A DNA stretch of 64,000 bases from positions 94,346 to 158,345 of the forward strand of contig NZ_CP022162.1 of assembly GCF_003293595.1 (NCBI RefSeq). The letters run 5' to 3'. Shown here piece by piece: positions 32,572 to 41,560 of the stretch. The notes under the pieces are model-generated. The model made no database searches. It had not been told where the DNA came from and was given only the letters and a program-made list of their open reading frames with translations. A program made the translations under genes and the position numbers. This stretch comes from Microbacterium sp. PM5 (GTDB lineage Bacteria > Actinomycetota > Actinomycetes > Actinomycetales > Microbacteriaceae). The first letter of the stretch is position 1, and every line of letters begins with the position of its first letter.

Positions 32572-33260
32572 GCCGCCCCCTCGGCCGCAAAGCGGCGCAG
32601 GGCACGTCGCTCGGCGCGACTGCCGTCGCGGCGAGGCACCCACGGCATGAGCAGGCGTCCCGCGAGAACGAGCAGCAGATCGAAGAGGAGCGCGATCAGC
32701 ACCACGATCACCACGCCCGCGAGCACTTCGGGGATGATCCGCCGTTGCAGGCCGTTGGTGAACAGGTAGCCGAGGTTCTCCACGCCGATGAGGATGCCGA
32801 CCGTCGCCAGCGCGATCGTGGACGTGGCCGTCACGCGAAGCCCCGCGAGCAGCACCGGACCGGCCAGCGGGAGGTCGACGGTCCAGAAACGTCGCCAGGG
32901 CCCGTAGCCGACCGCGATGGCGGCGTCGCGGGTCGCGGCGTCGACCGCGTCGAGGCCGTCGGCGACCGACCGTGTCATGATCGCGACGCCGTAGACCGTC
33001 AGCGCGATGATGAGGTTGTTCTCCGACAGGTAGGGGATGCCGAAGACCGCCCAGAGCAGCGCGAAGAGCCCCAGGGAGGGGATCGTGTACAGCAGGCCGA
33101 TCGTGGTGAGAACCGACCCCCGCAGAGCCGTGTAGCGCCAGGCGACCCAGCCGAGGGGAAGCGCGATGACGAAGGCCGCGACGATCGCGATCGCGCTCTG
33201 GCGCAGATGCGCGAGGGTCAGCCCGCCGATCAGATCGAGGTTGTTGACGACCCAGTTCAT
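32568..33260 (-). CDS. opuCB: Compatible-solute ABC transporter permease (OpuCB-like)
   Basis: 230 aa, five to six helices. Coupling loop: RDAAIAVGYGPWRRFWTVDLPLAGPVLLAG (in parts: AVGYGPWRRFWTVDLPLAG). Opens with MNWVVNNLDLIGGLTLAHLRQS. Overlaps the ATPase gene upstream and the second permease downstream by 4 bp each, so all are coupled. Confidence 0.88.
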   Translation of the reverse strand: MNWVVNNLDLIGGLTLAHLRQSAIAIVAAFVIALPLGWVAWRYTALRGSVLTTIGLLYTIPSLGLFALLWAVFGIPYLSENNLIIALTVYGVAIMTRSVADGLDAVDAATRDAAIAVGYGPWRRFWTVDLPLAGPVLLAGLRVTATSTIALATVGILIGVENLGYLFTNGLQRRIIPEVLAGVVIVVLIALLFDLLLVLAGRLLMPWVPRRDGSRAERRALRRFAAEGAA

Positions 33261-34081
33261 GGCGCTCCGTCGACCAGCACGCCCTGCGCGCGACCCGCGG
33301 CATCCACGAGCACGGTGCCGTGCGCGGTCTTCTTCGCGGTGAGGGCGCGTGAGCCCCGCTCGACGCCGACGAATTCGGCGACGAACTCGCTGGCAGGCGC
33401 GGCGATGATCTCGTCGGGGGTGCCGACCTGGGCGATGTGGGCGCCCTTTTCGAGGATGACGACCTGGTCGCCCAGCAGGAAGGCCTCGTCGATGTCGTGG
33501 GTGACGAAGACGACCGTCTTGTCGAGGTCGCGCTGCAGGCGGATGGTCTCGGCCTGCAGTTCCTTGCGGACGATCGGGTCGACGGCGCCGAACGGCTCGT
33601 CCATCAGCAGGATGTTGGGGTCGGCGGCGAGGCCGCGCGCGACGCCGACGCGTTGCTGCTGTCCGCCGGAGAGCTGACGGGGGTAGCGATCGGCCAGAGA
33701 CCGATCGAGACCGACGATGTCCAGCAGCTCGAGGGCGCGCGCTCGAGCCTGCTTCTTCGGAGTGCCGTTCAGGACCGGAACCGTGGCGACGTTGTCGACG
33801 ACGCTGAAGTGGGGGAGCAGTCCTGCGTTCTGCAGCACGTAGCCGATGCCACGGCGCAGCTGCACGGGGTTGCGGTCGCGGATGGGTTCTCCGTCGATCG
33901 TGATCTCGCCACTGGTCGGCTCGATGAGGCGGTTGATCATCCGCAGCAGTGTCGTCTTGCCGCAGCCCGAGGAGCCCACGAACACGGTGGTCTTGTGCGC
34001 GGGCAGGACGAGGCTGAAGTCGTCCACAGCGGCGGTGCCGTCAGCGAAGCGCTTCGTGACGGAGCGGAACTCGATCGCCAT
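33257..34081 (-). CDS. opuCA: Compatible-solute ABC transporter ATP-binding protein (OpuCA-like)
   Basis: 274 aa ATPase. Walker A FVGSSGCGKTT, Q-loop VLQNAGLLPH, signature LSGGQQQRVGVARGLA, Walker B ILLMDEPFGAVDP, VFVTHDIDEA. It lacks the C-terminal CBS pair of many OpuCA proteins; it ends about 30 residues after GVERGSRALTAKK, so CBS-based osmosensing is probably missing. The ATG at 34081 has GGAGG upstream. First gene of the operon, divergent from a flavoprotein gene. Confidence 0.88.
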   Translation of the reverse strand: MAIEFRSVTKRFADGTAAVDDFSLVLPAHKTTVFVGSSGCGKTTLLRMINRLIEPTSGEITIDGEPIRDRNPVQLRRGIGYVLQNAGLLPHFSVVDNVATVPVLNGTPKKQARARALELLDIVGLDRSLADRYPRQLSGGQQQRVGVARGLAADPNILLMDEPFGAVDPIVRKELQAETIRLQRDLDKTVVFVTHDIDEAFLLGDQVVILEKGAHIAQVGTPDEIIAAPASEFVAEFVGVERGSRALTAKKTAHGTVLVDAAGRAQGVLVDGAP

Positions 34082-34175
34082 ACGTCCTCCGGGGTCGGAT
34101 GATCCACCCAACCACATCCCTCCGACACCGTGACAGGGGCTGGAATCTGGCGTCACAGTCGGGTATGCGTGAGGG

Positions 34176-35603
34176 ATGGAATCCGCAGAGTACGACCTCA
34201 TCGTGATCGGTGCCGGGCCCGTGGGCGAGAACGTCGCCGACCGTGCCGTGCAGGGAGGGCTGACGGTGGCGATCGTCGAGTCCGAGCTCGTCGGGGGCGA
34301 ATGCAGCTACTGGGCGTGCATGCCGTCGAAGGTGCTGCTGCGCGCCGGCGCCGCCCGCGCCGACGCCGCCGATGCCCCCGGCGCCCTGGCAGCCGCCCCG
34401 TCCGGGCCCGTCGACGTCGCGGCGGTGCTTCGCCGGCGCGACGAGATCGTGCACGACTGGAACGATTCCGGACAGGTCGAGTGGCTCGACGGTGCCGGCA
34501 TCGCCCTCGTCCGTGGCCACGGGCGTCTGAGCGCCCCGCGGGAGGTCACGGTGCGCCAGGAGGGGACGGATGCCGTCGTGCTGCGCGCCCGGCACGCCGT
34601 CGCCGTCTGCACCGGATCGGCGGCGTTGCTGCCGGACATCGCCGGGCTCGCCGATTGCGCACCGTGGACCTCGCGCGAAGCGACGGGCGCACATCGGGTG
34701 CCCGACTCTCTCGTCATTCTCGGCGGCGGAGTCGTGGCGTGCGAGATGGCGACCGCGTACGCCTCCTTCGGCTGCCACGTCACCGTGCTCGCCCGTTCCG
34801 GCCTTCTGGGGGGGATGGAGCCGTTCGCCGGCGAAGCGGTGGCGACAGCCCTGCGCGCGGCGGACGTCGAGGTGCGCACCGGCGCCGAGGTCCAGGCGGT
34901 ATCGCGGGATGCCGCGACCGGCGCGGTCACGGTGACGCTGGCCGACGGCGAGATCACGGCATCCGAGATCCTCGTCGCGACGGGGCGCGTGCCTCGGACG
35001 GGGGACGTGGGCCTGGAGACGGCAGGGCTCACGCCCGGCTCGTGGCTGGATGTCGACGACACGATGCGGGTTCGCGGCAGCGACTGGCTGTACGCCGTCG
35101 GCGACGTCAACCACCGGGCACTGCTGACCCATCAGGGCAAGTACCAGGCGCGGGCGGCCGGTGACGTCATCGCGGCCCGCGCCGGCGGCCGCGCCGTCGA
35201 CGACCAGGAGTGGGGCACCCACGTCGCGACGGCGGACCACGTCGCCGTCCCGCAGGTCGTGTTCACCTCGCCCGAGGTCGCCGCCGTCGGCCGGACGGCC
35301 GCGCAGGCGCAGAAGGAAGGGCTCGCCGTCCGGGTCGTGGACTACGACCTCGCGAACATCGCGGGGGCGAGCACGCGCTCCGCCGACTATCACGGGCACG
35401 CGCGGGCGGTCATCGACACCCATCGGGGCGTGCTGGTGGGAGCGACCCTCGTCGGTGCGGATACGGCAGAGCTTCTGCAGGCGGCGACGATCGCGATCGT
35501 CGGCGAGGTTCCGCTCGCGCGGCTGTGGCACGCCGTGCCGGCCTACCCCACCCTGAGTGAGGTGTGGCTGCGGTGGCTCGAGGCGATCGGGCGCCCGGAG
35601 TGA
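34176..35603 (+). CDS. FAD-dependent pyridine nucleotide-disulfide oxidoreductase
   Basis: 475 aa, class I disulfide reductase family (lipoamide dehydrogenase/mercuric reductase-like). FAD-binding IVIGAGPVGENVAD, redox-active pair in GGECSYWACMPSK, NAD-binding VILGGGVVACEMATAYASFG, DVNHRALLTHQGKYQAR, and a dimerisation domain with HAVPAYPTLSEVW carrying the His of the His-Glu pair. No heavy-metal-associated domain or C-terminal Cys pair, so mercuric reductase is unlikely. Substrate unknown. Confidence 0.87.
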   Translation: MESAEYDLIVIGAGPVGENVADRAVQGGLTVAIVESELVGGECSYWACMPSKVLLRAGAARADAADAPGALAAAPSGPVDVAAVLRRRDEIVHDWNDSGQVEWLDGAGIALVRGHGRLSAPREVTVRQEGTDAVVLRARHAVAVCTGSAALLPDIAGLADCAPWTSREATGAHRVPDSLVILGGGVVACEMATAYASFGCHVTVLARSGLLGGMEPFAGEAVATALRAADVEVRTGAEVQAVSRDAATGAVTVTLADGEITASEILVATGRVPRTGDVGLETAGLTPGSWLDVDDTMRVRGSDWLYAVGDVNHRALLTHQGKYQARAAGDVIAARAGGRAVDDQEWGTHVATADHVAVPQVVFTSPEVAAVGRTAAQAQKEGLAVRVVDYDLANIAGASTRSADYHGHARAVIDTHRGVLVGATLVGADTAELLQAATIAIVGEVPLARLWHAVPAYPTLSEVWLRWLEAIGRPE

Positions 35604-35633
35604 GCGCCGCGCCGACCGCCTCGAGCCGTCGAT

Positions 35634-36494
35634 TCAGCCCGCCAGCGCGGCGCGGAACGTGTCGACGACGGGAGTCGTCGGGCGGCCGATGAGGCGCGAC
35701 AGCGTGCCGTCGGTGTCGGCGAGGACGCCACCGCGGATGCCGTCCTCCATGCTCGCCACGAACTCGGCGGTTCCGGCGTCGAGTCCCGATCCCTGCAGCG
35801 CGGCGACGAAGTCGTCGCGCGAAACCGGCACGTAGGCGACCTCTCGCCCGAGGGCCTCGGCGGCGGCGGCGGCGAGGTCGGCGTAGCCGAGGCTCGCATC
35901 GCCCGCGAGCTCGTAGACCTCACCGATGTGTCCGTCTTCCAGGAGCACCACCGCGGCGGCTTCGGCATAGTCGGCGCGGGCCGCGGGGGCGACCCGGCCG
36001 TCGGCGACCGAGGCTGCGATGACGCCGGACTCGGCGGCGCGCTGCACGTCGCCGACGTAGTTCTCGGTGTACCAGTCGTTGCGCAGGATCACGGTGGGCA
36101 GCCCGCTCGCGGACAGGGCGTGCTCCGTGGCCTTGTGCTCGGCACCCAGCGGCCAGTCGAAGCTCGTGGCCTTCGACACGCTCGTGTAGACGAACTTCGC
36201 AACGCCGGCGGCGACGGCTGCGTCGATGACGTTCTTGTGGCCGGCATAGCGGCGGCCCGCCTCCGAGCCCGAGACCAGCAGCACGGTGTCGACGCCGTCG
36301 AGCGCCGCCGCGATCGTCGCGGGGTCGTTGTAGTCGAGGTGCACGGTGCGCACGCCGCGCGCGGCGAGGTCATCGATCGCGGAGAGGGTGCGCGCGCCGG
36401 CGACGATGTCGGATGCCGTGGCGCCGCGAGACAGCAGTGCGTCGATGACGAGGCGGCCGAGGTGCCCGCTGGCACCGGTGACGAGGATGGTCAT
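35634..36494 (-). CDS. NmrA/QorB-like NAD(P)-binding oxidoreductase
   Basis: 286 aa atypical SDR. Starts MTILVTGASGHLGRLVIDALL (Rossmann GxxGxxG), then LVSGSEAGRRYAGHKNVIDAA, FVYTSVSK, and WYTENYVGD, as in QorB NADPH:quinone reductases. The ATG at 36494 has GGGAGG-type sequence upstream. Divergent from an HxlR regulator with 95 bp between, the classical arrangement in which the HxlR protein controls the reductase in response to electrophiles. Confidence 0.86.
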   Translation of the reverse strand: MTILVTGASGHLGRLVIDALLSRGATASDIVAGARTLSAIDDLAARGVRTVHLDYNDPATIAAALDGVDTVLLVSGSEAGRRYAGHKNVIDAAVAAGVAKFVYTSVSKATSFDWPLGAEHKATEHALSASGLPTVILRNDWYTENYVGDVQRAAESGVIAASVADGRVAPAARADYAEAAAVVLLEDGHIGEVYELAGDASLGYADLAAAAAEALGREVAYVPVSRDDFVAALQGSGLDAGTAEFVASMEDGIRGGVLADTDGTLSRLIGRPTTPVVDTFRAALAG

Positions 36495-36561
36495 GGGAGG
36501 TCCTTTCCTTGGGGTCCGAGGAGAAGAACCCTGCGGGGCCTTCGATGCATTCCGTCGATCG

Positions 36562-36589
36562 GGTACCCACTTTTTGGTAAGGTACCCAC
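36562..36589. promoter_or_regulatory. HxlR-type operator: two GGTACCCAC boxes over a leaderless promoter
   Basis: GGTACCCAC occurs at 36562-36570 and 36581-36589 with a 19-bp period (about two helix turns) and a GGTA between. TAAGGT (36578-36583) followed by six bases and the hxlR ATG at 36590 fits the leaderless -10 seen elsewhere, so the second box overlaps the core promoter. Autoregulation and control of the divergent reductase gene are inferred. Confidence 0.6.
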
Positions 36590-36952
36590 ATGGCGGTAAG
36601 TCTCGCGGAAATCCGGACACAGCACGACCAGGTCTTCACCGAGAACTGCCCCACGCGCACCGTGCTCGACCACGTGATGAGCAAGTGGGGCATTCTCGTG
36701 CTGCTGGCGCTCAGCGAGGGCACGGCCCGGTGGGGTCAACTGCGGCGAGCGGTCGACGGCATCAGCGAGAAGATGCTCGCGTCGACGCTGCGCACCCTCG
36801 AGGCCGACGGCCTGGTCGTGCGTACCGCCTACCCCGAGGTGCCGCCGCGCGTCGAGTATGCGCTCACCGCCCGCGGCGACGAGCTCATGCAGCGAGTGCT
36901 CCCGCTGATGGGCTGGATCGCCGACAACGCGGACGAGATCGTCGCGCGCTGA
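36590..36952 (+). CDS. HxlR-family transcriptional regulator
   Basis: 120 aa winged-helix (DUF24) regulator. FTENCPTRTVLDHVMSKWGILVLLALSEG includes the N-terminal Cys (about residue 20) that senses electrophiles/oxidants in HypR- and QorR-type relatives. RWGQLRRAVDGISEKMLASTLRTLE is the recognition region and PPRVEYALTARG the wing (quoted in parts). Divergent from the QorB-like gene; likely leaderless. Confidence 0.9.
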   Translation: MAVSLAEIRTQHDQVFTENCPTRTVLDHVMSKWGILVLLALSEGTARWGQLRRAVDGISEKMLASTLRTLEADGLVVRTAYPEVPPRVEYALTARGDELMQRVLPLMGWIADNADEIVAR

Positions 36953-36961
36953 CGGCGTGTC

Positions 36962-37597
36962 TCAGCGGGTCGCTCGGGCCAGGTTCGCGCGGAGCTCGTC
37001 GGCGTCCTGACGGACGACGTAGGCGGGCTGGTCGCGCTCGACCCGCCAACTCTCGGCGACCGAGCCGATGTCGACGGTGTCGAAGCCGAACTCGTCGTAG
37101 ACGGCGGTCGCGAGGGCCGCGGCATCCGCGTGGTCGCTCGCGATCGCGAGCGCGCGACGACCGGGGGTGCCGGCCGGGGCGCCGTCGGTGAGGATGGCGG
37201 CGGCGGGGATGTGGTTGAACGCCTTCACGACGCGCGCGTCGGCGAGGTGGTCCTGAACCATCTGCGTCGTGGTCGTCTCCTTGGCCTCGAGTGCGTCGAT
37301 GCGCCCGTCGCGCTCCCAGTAGTAGTTGTTCGTGTCGAGCACGACCTTGCCGGCCAACGGCGCGGCCGGAATGTCGGCGATCGCCTTCAAGGGAACGGTG
37401 ACGATCGCCCAGTCCGCGGCTTCCGCTGCTTCGGCGGGCGTCGCCGCGCGCGCGTTCGCGCCCAAGCGGGCCACCAGCCCTTCGAGCGTCTCAGGTCCTC
37501 GCGAGTTGCTGATGACGACGTCATACCCACGTCCGACGAGGCCCTCCGCGAGCGCGCTGCCGATGTGTCCTGCTCCGATGATTCCCACAGTGGTCAT
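36962..37597 (-). CDS. NADPH-dependent F420 reductase-like (Fno family) oxidoreductase
   Basis: 211 aa Rossmann protein of the F420_oxidored family: MTTVGIIGAGHIGSALAEGL, NSRGPETLEGLVARLG, WAIVTVPLKAI, VVLDTNNYYWERDG, VVKAFNHIPAAAI. Members either transfer hydride between NADPH and F420 or act as general NAD(P)-binding oxidoreductases; the sequence does not decide. The ATG at 37597 gives the canonical start. It ends 9 bp from the HxlR stop, convergent. Confidence 0.83.
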   Translation of the reverse strand: MTTVGIIGAGHIGSALAEGLVGRGYDVVISNSRGPETLEGLVARLGANARAATPAEAAEAADWAIVTVPLKAIADIPAAPLAGKVVLDTNNYYWERDGRIDALEAKETTTTQMVQDHLADARVVKAFNHIPAAAILTDGAPAGTPGRRALAIASDHADAAALATAVYDEFGFDTVDIGSVAESWRVERDQPAYVVRQDADELRANLARATR

Positions 37598-37698
37598 GCG
37601 GGTTCCAACACCGGCCGCGCCCCCGCATTCCCACGAGGCTGCTGAGAAGACCGTGTCAAGAGGTGGTGCCCGCGGCATCCGGTGGTCAGGCTGGAGAC

Positions 37699-38481
37699 AT
37701 GACAGATGCCTCCCTCGCCGCCCGCGCTCAGCGCCTGCGCGACCTGTACGCCGCCCCCGAGATCCTCCGCGTCGCCAACGTGTGGGACGTGGTCTCCGCG
37801 AAAGCCGTCCTCGCGCTGCCCGAGACGCGCGCCCTGGCGACCGCGGGGCACTCCATCGCCGCATCCTTCGGCTACGAGGATGGGACGATTCCGCTGGAGA
37901 CGACGCTCGACATGATCGGGCGCATCGTCGCCGTCGCCGGTGAGATTCCGGTCAGTGCCGATCTCGACGACGGGTACGACGACCCCGCCGACACGATCCG
38001 CCGCGCGATCGCGGTCGGCGTCGTCGGTGCGAACATGGAGGATCGCCTGCGCCCGTTCGACGAGTCCGTCGCTCGGGTCGCGGCCGCCGTCGCCGCCGCG
38101 GATGCCGAGGGCGTCCCGTTCGCGCTCAACGCCCGCACCGACGCGGTCGTCCGCGGAGGCGAGCGCCCGCTGGCCGATTCGATCGACGACGCCATCGCAC
38201 GCGGACGGGCCTTCCTCGATGCCGGCGCGACCTCGGTGTTCGTCCCGGGGGTGCTCGATGCCGAAGCGACCGCGCAGCTCGTCGCGGGCATCGGTGAGCG
38301 GTCGGTGAGTGTGATCGGCCTTCCCGGTGCCCTCGCCGCGGGGGAATACGAGCGGCTCGGCGTCGCCCGCATCTCGTACGGTCCGCTGACGCAGCGGGTC
38401 GCGCTGACCGCGTTCCAGGACGTCACCCGCAGCCTCTACGCCGACGGTGTGATCCCCGCGGGCACCCGCGCGCTCAACTGA
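37699..38481 (+). CDS. Isocitrate lyase/PEP mutase-family protein
   Basis: 260 aa TIM-barrel protein. Features: RVANVWDVVSAKAV, AGHSIAASFGYEDGT, PVSADLDDGYDD (metal-binding DxDxGxG-like), ANMEDR, FALNARTDAVVRGG, FVPGVLDAE. The KKCGH catalytic loop of isocitrate lyase is absent, so it is one of the PEP mutase-like/C-C bond lyase subgroup with unknown substrate. ATG at 37699 is preferred over the in-frame GTG at 37663. Confidence 0.83.
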   Translation: MTDASLAARAQRLRDLYAAPEILRVANVWDVVSAKAVLALPETRALATAGHSIAASFGYEDGTIPLETTLDMIGRIVAVAGEIPVSADLDDGYDDPADTIRRAIAVGVVGANMEDRLRPFDESVARVAAAVAAADAEGVPFALNARTDAVVRGGERPLADSIDDAIARGRAFLDAGATSVFVPGVLDAEATAQLVAGIGERSVSVIGLPGALAAGEYERLGVARISYGPLTQRVALTAFQDVTRSLYADGVIPAGTRALN

Positions 38482-38511
38482 CCCACCGCGCGACAGGAGG
38501 AGGATGGAGGC

Positions 38512-38892
38512 ATGTCACGATCCGCCTCCGTCCTCCTCTTCTTCGCCCTCGACGCGGCGCTGGTCGTCACCTTCGCGGCCGTGGGCCGCGCCAGCCACGA
38601 TTCCGACGTGTGGACGGGGCTCGCCATCACGGCGTGGCCGTTTCTGGCGGCTCTCGTGCTCGGGTGGCTGATTGCGCAGGCGTGGCGGGCGCCGCGCGCG
38701 CTCGCTCGCACCGGGCTGCCGGTGTGGGCGATGACGCTCGCGGGCGGCATGCTGCTGCGCGTCGTGTCGGGCCAGGGCATCGCCGTGTCGTTCGTGATCG
38801 TCGCGGGCATCGTGCTCGCCGTCTTCCTGCTGGGGTGGCGGCTGATCGCGCTGATCGTTCAGCGCGCGGCGGCACGACGCCGCGCGGCATGA
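38512..38892 (+). CDS. DUF3054 membrane protein
   Basis: 126 aa, four predicted membrane helices. SVLLFFALDAALVVTFAAVGRASHD and WPFLAALVLGWLIAQAWRAP and a GMLLRVVSGQG segment match the actinobacterial DUF3054 family (quoted in part). GGAGGAGG-type ribosome-binding sequence precedes the ATG. No function is known for the family. Confidence 0.8.
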   Translation: MSRSASVLLFFALDAALVVTFAAVGRASHDSDVWTGLAITAWPFLAALVLGWLIAQAWRAPRALARTGLPVWAMTLAGGMLLRVVSGQGIAVSFVIVAGIVLAVFLLGWRLIALIVQRAAARRRAA

Positions 38893-38907
38893 GCCCGGAC
38901 CCCGAAC

Positions 38908-38913
38908 TACGCT
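38908..38913 (+). promoter_or_regulatory. Putative -10 (TACGCT) of the M18 aminopeptidase gene
   Basis: TACGCT, six bases (GAGGAG), ATG at 38920. The spacer itself resembles a Shine-Dalgarno but would abut the start codon, so leaderless initiation fits better. Confidence 0.45.
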
Positions 38914-38919
38914 GAGGAG

Positions 38920-40200
38920 ATGCCCGCTTCCGCTGCCGCCCGCGCCCACGCCGACGATCTCGCCGATTTCGTCGCCGCGTCTCCTTCGAGCTTCCACGCG
39001 GCTGCGGAAGTCGCGCGACGGCTGGAGGATGCCGGATTCACCTCCCTCGTCGAGGCAGAGGCGTGGTCGCTCGCTGCGGGCGGGCGGTACGTCGTCGTGC
39101 GCGACGGCGCCGTCATCGCCTGGGTGGTGCCGCGTGCGGCCGATGCGCGCACCGGCATCCACGTCTTCGGCGCCCACAGCGACTCCCCGGCGCTGAAGCT
39201 CAAGCCGAAGCCGACCACCGGGCGCTTCGGCTGGCTGCAGGCGGGAGTCGAGATCTACGGCGGCCCGCTGCTGAACTCCTGGCTCGATCGCGAGCTGCGC
39301 CTCGCCGGCCGTCTGGTACTCGATGACGGCTCCGCCGTGTTGACCGCAACCGGGCCGTTGCTGCGTCTGCCGCAGCTCGCGATCCACCTCGACCGTGAGG
39401 CCAACGACCACCTCGCTCTGAACAAGCAGACCCAGACCCAGCCCGTCTGGGGGCTCGGCGACGCCGCGTCGGCCGACCTGCTCGGTGAGCTCGCGGCCGC
39501 CGCCGGCATCGACGCCGCACGCATTCGTGGCTACGACATCGTGACCGCCGACGCCGCGCGCGGCGCTGTCTTCGGCAAGGAGGACGTCTTCTTCGCCAGC
39601 GGCCGTCTCGATGACCTCGCGTCGGTGCACGCCGGTGTCACCGCCCTCGTCGCCGCGCCGTCCGACACCGCGCACATCCCGATGCTCGCGGTCTTCGACC
39701 ACGAGGAAGTCGGCTCGGCGACGCGCTCCGGCGCCGCCGGCCCGTTCCTGTCGGACGTGATCGAGCGGGTGCAGCGCGGACTCGGGGCCGATCGCGACGA
39801 GCAGCTGCGGGCACTCGCGGCATCCTGGTGTGTCTCCAGCGATGTCGGCCACTCCGTGCACCCGAACTACCCCGAAAAGCACGACCCCATCGTCCAGCCC
39901 GTTCTCGGCAGCGGTCCGATCCTGAAGATCAACGCGAATCAGCGCTACGCGACGGATGCCGCCGGTGCGGCCGCGTGGCACGGCTGGTGCGACGCCGCGG
40001 GCGTCGTCTCGCAGGAGTTCGTCTCGAACAACGCCGTGCCCTGCGGGTCGACGATCGGGCCGATCACGGCGACGCGACTCGGCATCCGCACCGTCGACGT
40101 CGGCATTCCCATCCTCTCGATGCACTCCGCCCGCGAGCTCGCCGGCACGGCCGACCTGTTCGCCCTCAGCCGCGCGGCAGAAGCGTTCTTCTCCGCCTGA
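38920..40200 (+). CDS. M18-family metalloaminopeptidase (aspartyl aminopeptidase-like)
   Basis: 426 aa cytosolic zinc aminopeptidase. Metal ligands and catalytic residues: His/Asp in FGAHSDSPALKLKP, catalytic Glu pair in FDHEEVGS, SSDVGHSVHPNYPEKHD, and a late ILSMHSARELAGTAD His. Length fits the family (420-460). Hydrolyses N-terminal residues, often acidic, from peptides. Likely has its own leaderless promoter. Confidence 0.93.
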   Translation: MPASAAARAHADDLADFVAASPSSFHAAAEVARRLEDAGFTSLVEAEAWSLAAGGRYVVVRDGAVIAWVVPRAADARTGIHVFGAHSDSPALKLKPKPTTGRFGWLQAGVEIYGGPLLNSWLDRELRLAGRLVLDDGSAVLTATGPLLRLPQLAIHLDREANDHLALNKQTQTQPVWGLGDAASADLLGELAAAAGIDAARIRGYDIVTADAARGAVFGKEDVFFASGRLDDLASVHAGVTALVAAPSDTAHIPMLAVFDHEEVGSATRSGAAGPFLSDVIERVQRGLGADRDEQLRALAASWCVSSDVGHSVHPNYPEKHDPIVQPVLGSGPILKINANQRYATDAAGAAAWHGWCDAAGVVSQEFVSNNAVPCGSTIGPITATRLGIRTVDVGIPILSMHSARELAGTADLFALSRAAEAFFSA

Positions 40201-40212
40201 GCGCCGCCGACC

Positions 40213-41448
40213 TCAGCAGCGGCGGTGCGCCGCCGACGTCGCCACCAGGTTGACGAGGGCGAAGAGGGCGCCTGCGCCGAACAGCAGGGGGTACCCGATC
40301 ACAGGGCTCAGCGAGGCGAGTACGGCCGGAACGAAGAAGCCGAGGTAGCTGAGGGAGTAGTAGACGGCGGTCAGACCGGCCAGATCGTCGGGGCCGGCGA
40401 TCCGTTGCACTTCCTGCAAGCCGGTGACCAGCAGAAAGCCGTAGGCCGTGCCCAGAGCTGCCGCGGCGATGATCGCGACGGCCAGTGACATGCTCAGCGC
40501 CGCCGCTGCCGCGAGGGCCAGCCCGATCGCCGTTGCCGCGAAGGACGCGATGATCGTCCGCGCGCTGCCGGCCCGATCGATGCGCCGCACGAGGCTCTGG
40601 GCTGCCACACCGCATCCGAGCGCGATGAGACACAGCAGACCCGCGAACCCGACTTCGAAGCCGGGCACCTGGGCGGAGAAGAGCACGGGCAGGATCGCAT
40701 AGGCGCTCGCCGCCGTGCCGAACACCCACGGGGCGAGTGGGGCGACGACGAACACGAACCGGCGGTGAGTCGCCGCCGGGATGCGGAGGTCGTCGCGCAG
40801 TCGACCGGGGTGCGCGCTGCGCGTGCGCGTCTCGGGGGCCGACCACATGAGCGCGAGAGCGAGCGCGCACAGCAGGACGTTGACGAGATACGGCAGCACT
40901 TCCGGAGCCGTCCCCGATTGCGCGATGGCGGCTGCCACCGCGGCTCCCAGGGCGAACCCGACCGTCAGCACGAGCGCCGCGCGGCGCGCACCGGCGCCGG
41001 CGTCGGCGTCGGCGTCGAACGGAGCTGCCGAGAGCTCTTTGATCCAGGCCGTGCCCACGGCCATCACGAGACCGAGCGCGAGGCCCGAGAAGACCCGGCC
41101 GGTGAAGAGTTGCGCGGCCGATCCGCCGCCGGCGGCGAGAACGGCGGAGCCGGTGAGTGCGAGGACGGGCGCGGGCAAGGCGAGGGCCCGGCGGCCGAAC
41201 CGATCCGAGAGGGGGCCGCCGATGAGCAGGGCCGGCACGATGCCGAGGACATACGCGCCGAGGAGGAGGTTCACGGTCAGAGCGCTGAGGTGCTGCTCCA
41301 GCCGGTAGGTGACCAGCAGGGGAGTGAACTCATTGCCGCCCCATGCCACGGCGAACACCGCGGCGCTCACGCGCAGCCAGGGCGCCACGCGTGCACGGCG
41401 TCTGGCCCCTGCGACCGGAATCGGCAGGGAGGAGGTGGCGACTGACAT
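40213..41448 (-). CDS. MFS transporter (12-TM)
   Basis: 411 aa major facilitator with 12 hydrophobic segments. The motif-A loop GGPLSDRFGRRALALPAP lies between helices 2 and 3. An acidic Ala/Asp-rich central loop (FDADADAGAGARR) follows helix 6. Substrate unknown; drug or metabolite export is typical. Convergent with the aminopeptidase gene (12 bp) and divergent from a second MFS gene across a 267-bp spacer. Confidence 0.85.
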   Translation of the reverse strand: MSVATSSLPIPVAGARRRARVAPWLRVSAAVFAVAWGGNEFTPLLVTYRLEQHLSALTVNLLLGAYVLGIVPALLIGGPLSDRFGRRALALPAPVLALTGSAVLAAGGGSAAQLFTGRVFSGLALGLVMAVGTAWIKELSAAPFDADADAGAGARRAALVLTVGFALGAAVAAAIAQSGTAPEVLPYLVNVLLCALALALMWSAPETRTRSAHPGRLRDDLRIPAATHRRFVFVVAPLAPWVFGTAASAYAILPVLFSAQVPGFEVGFAGLLCLIALGCGVAAQSLVRRIDRAGSARTIIASFAATAIGLALAAAAALSMSLAVAIIAAAALGTAYGFLLVTGLQEVQRIAGPDDLAGLTAVYYSLSYLGFFVPAVLASLSPVIGYPLLFGAGALFALVNLVATSAAHRRC

Positions 41449-41529
41449 GCGCGGGTGCCCATCTGTGAGGAGGCGGCACCGTTGTCGCTGGCGGTCGGGG
41501 ACCGTTCGATGCTACTCCGATTTCGCCGT

Positions 41530-41542
41530 GTGGTCAGACCAC
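41530..41542. promoter_or_regulatory. FadR/GntR-type palindrome GTGGTCAGACCAC
   Basis: A perfect odd palindrome in the spacer between two divergent MFS genes. The core TGGTCAGACCA matches the TNGTNNNACNA consensus of FadR-subfamily GntR repressors. No GntR gene is present within the window, so a regulator encoded elsewhere is implied. Confidence 0.55.
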
Positions 41543-41560
41543 CGGAGATATCCATCCGGT

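Noticed and set aside
37699-38481. Reading the PEP mutase-family gene as isocitrate lyase or methylisocitrate lyase
   Set aside because: The KKCGH catalytic cysteine loop is missing and the protein is shorter than those enzymes.
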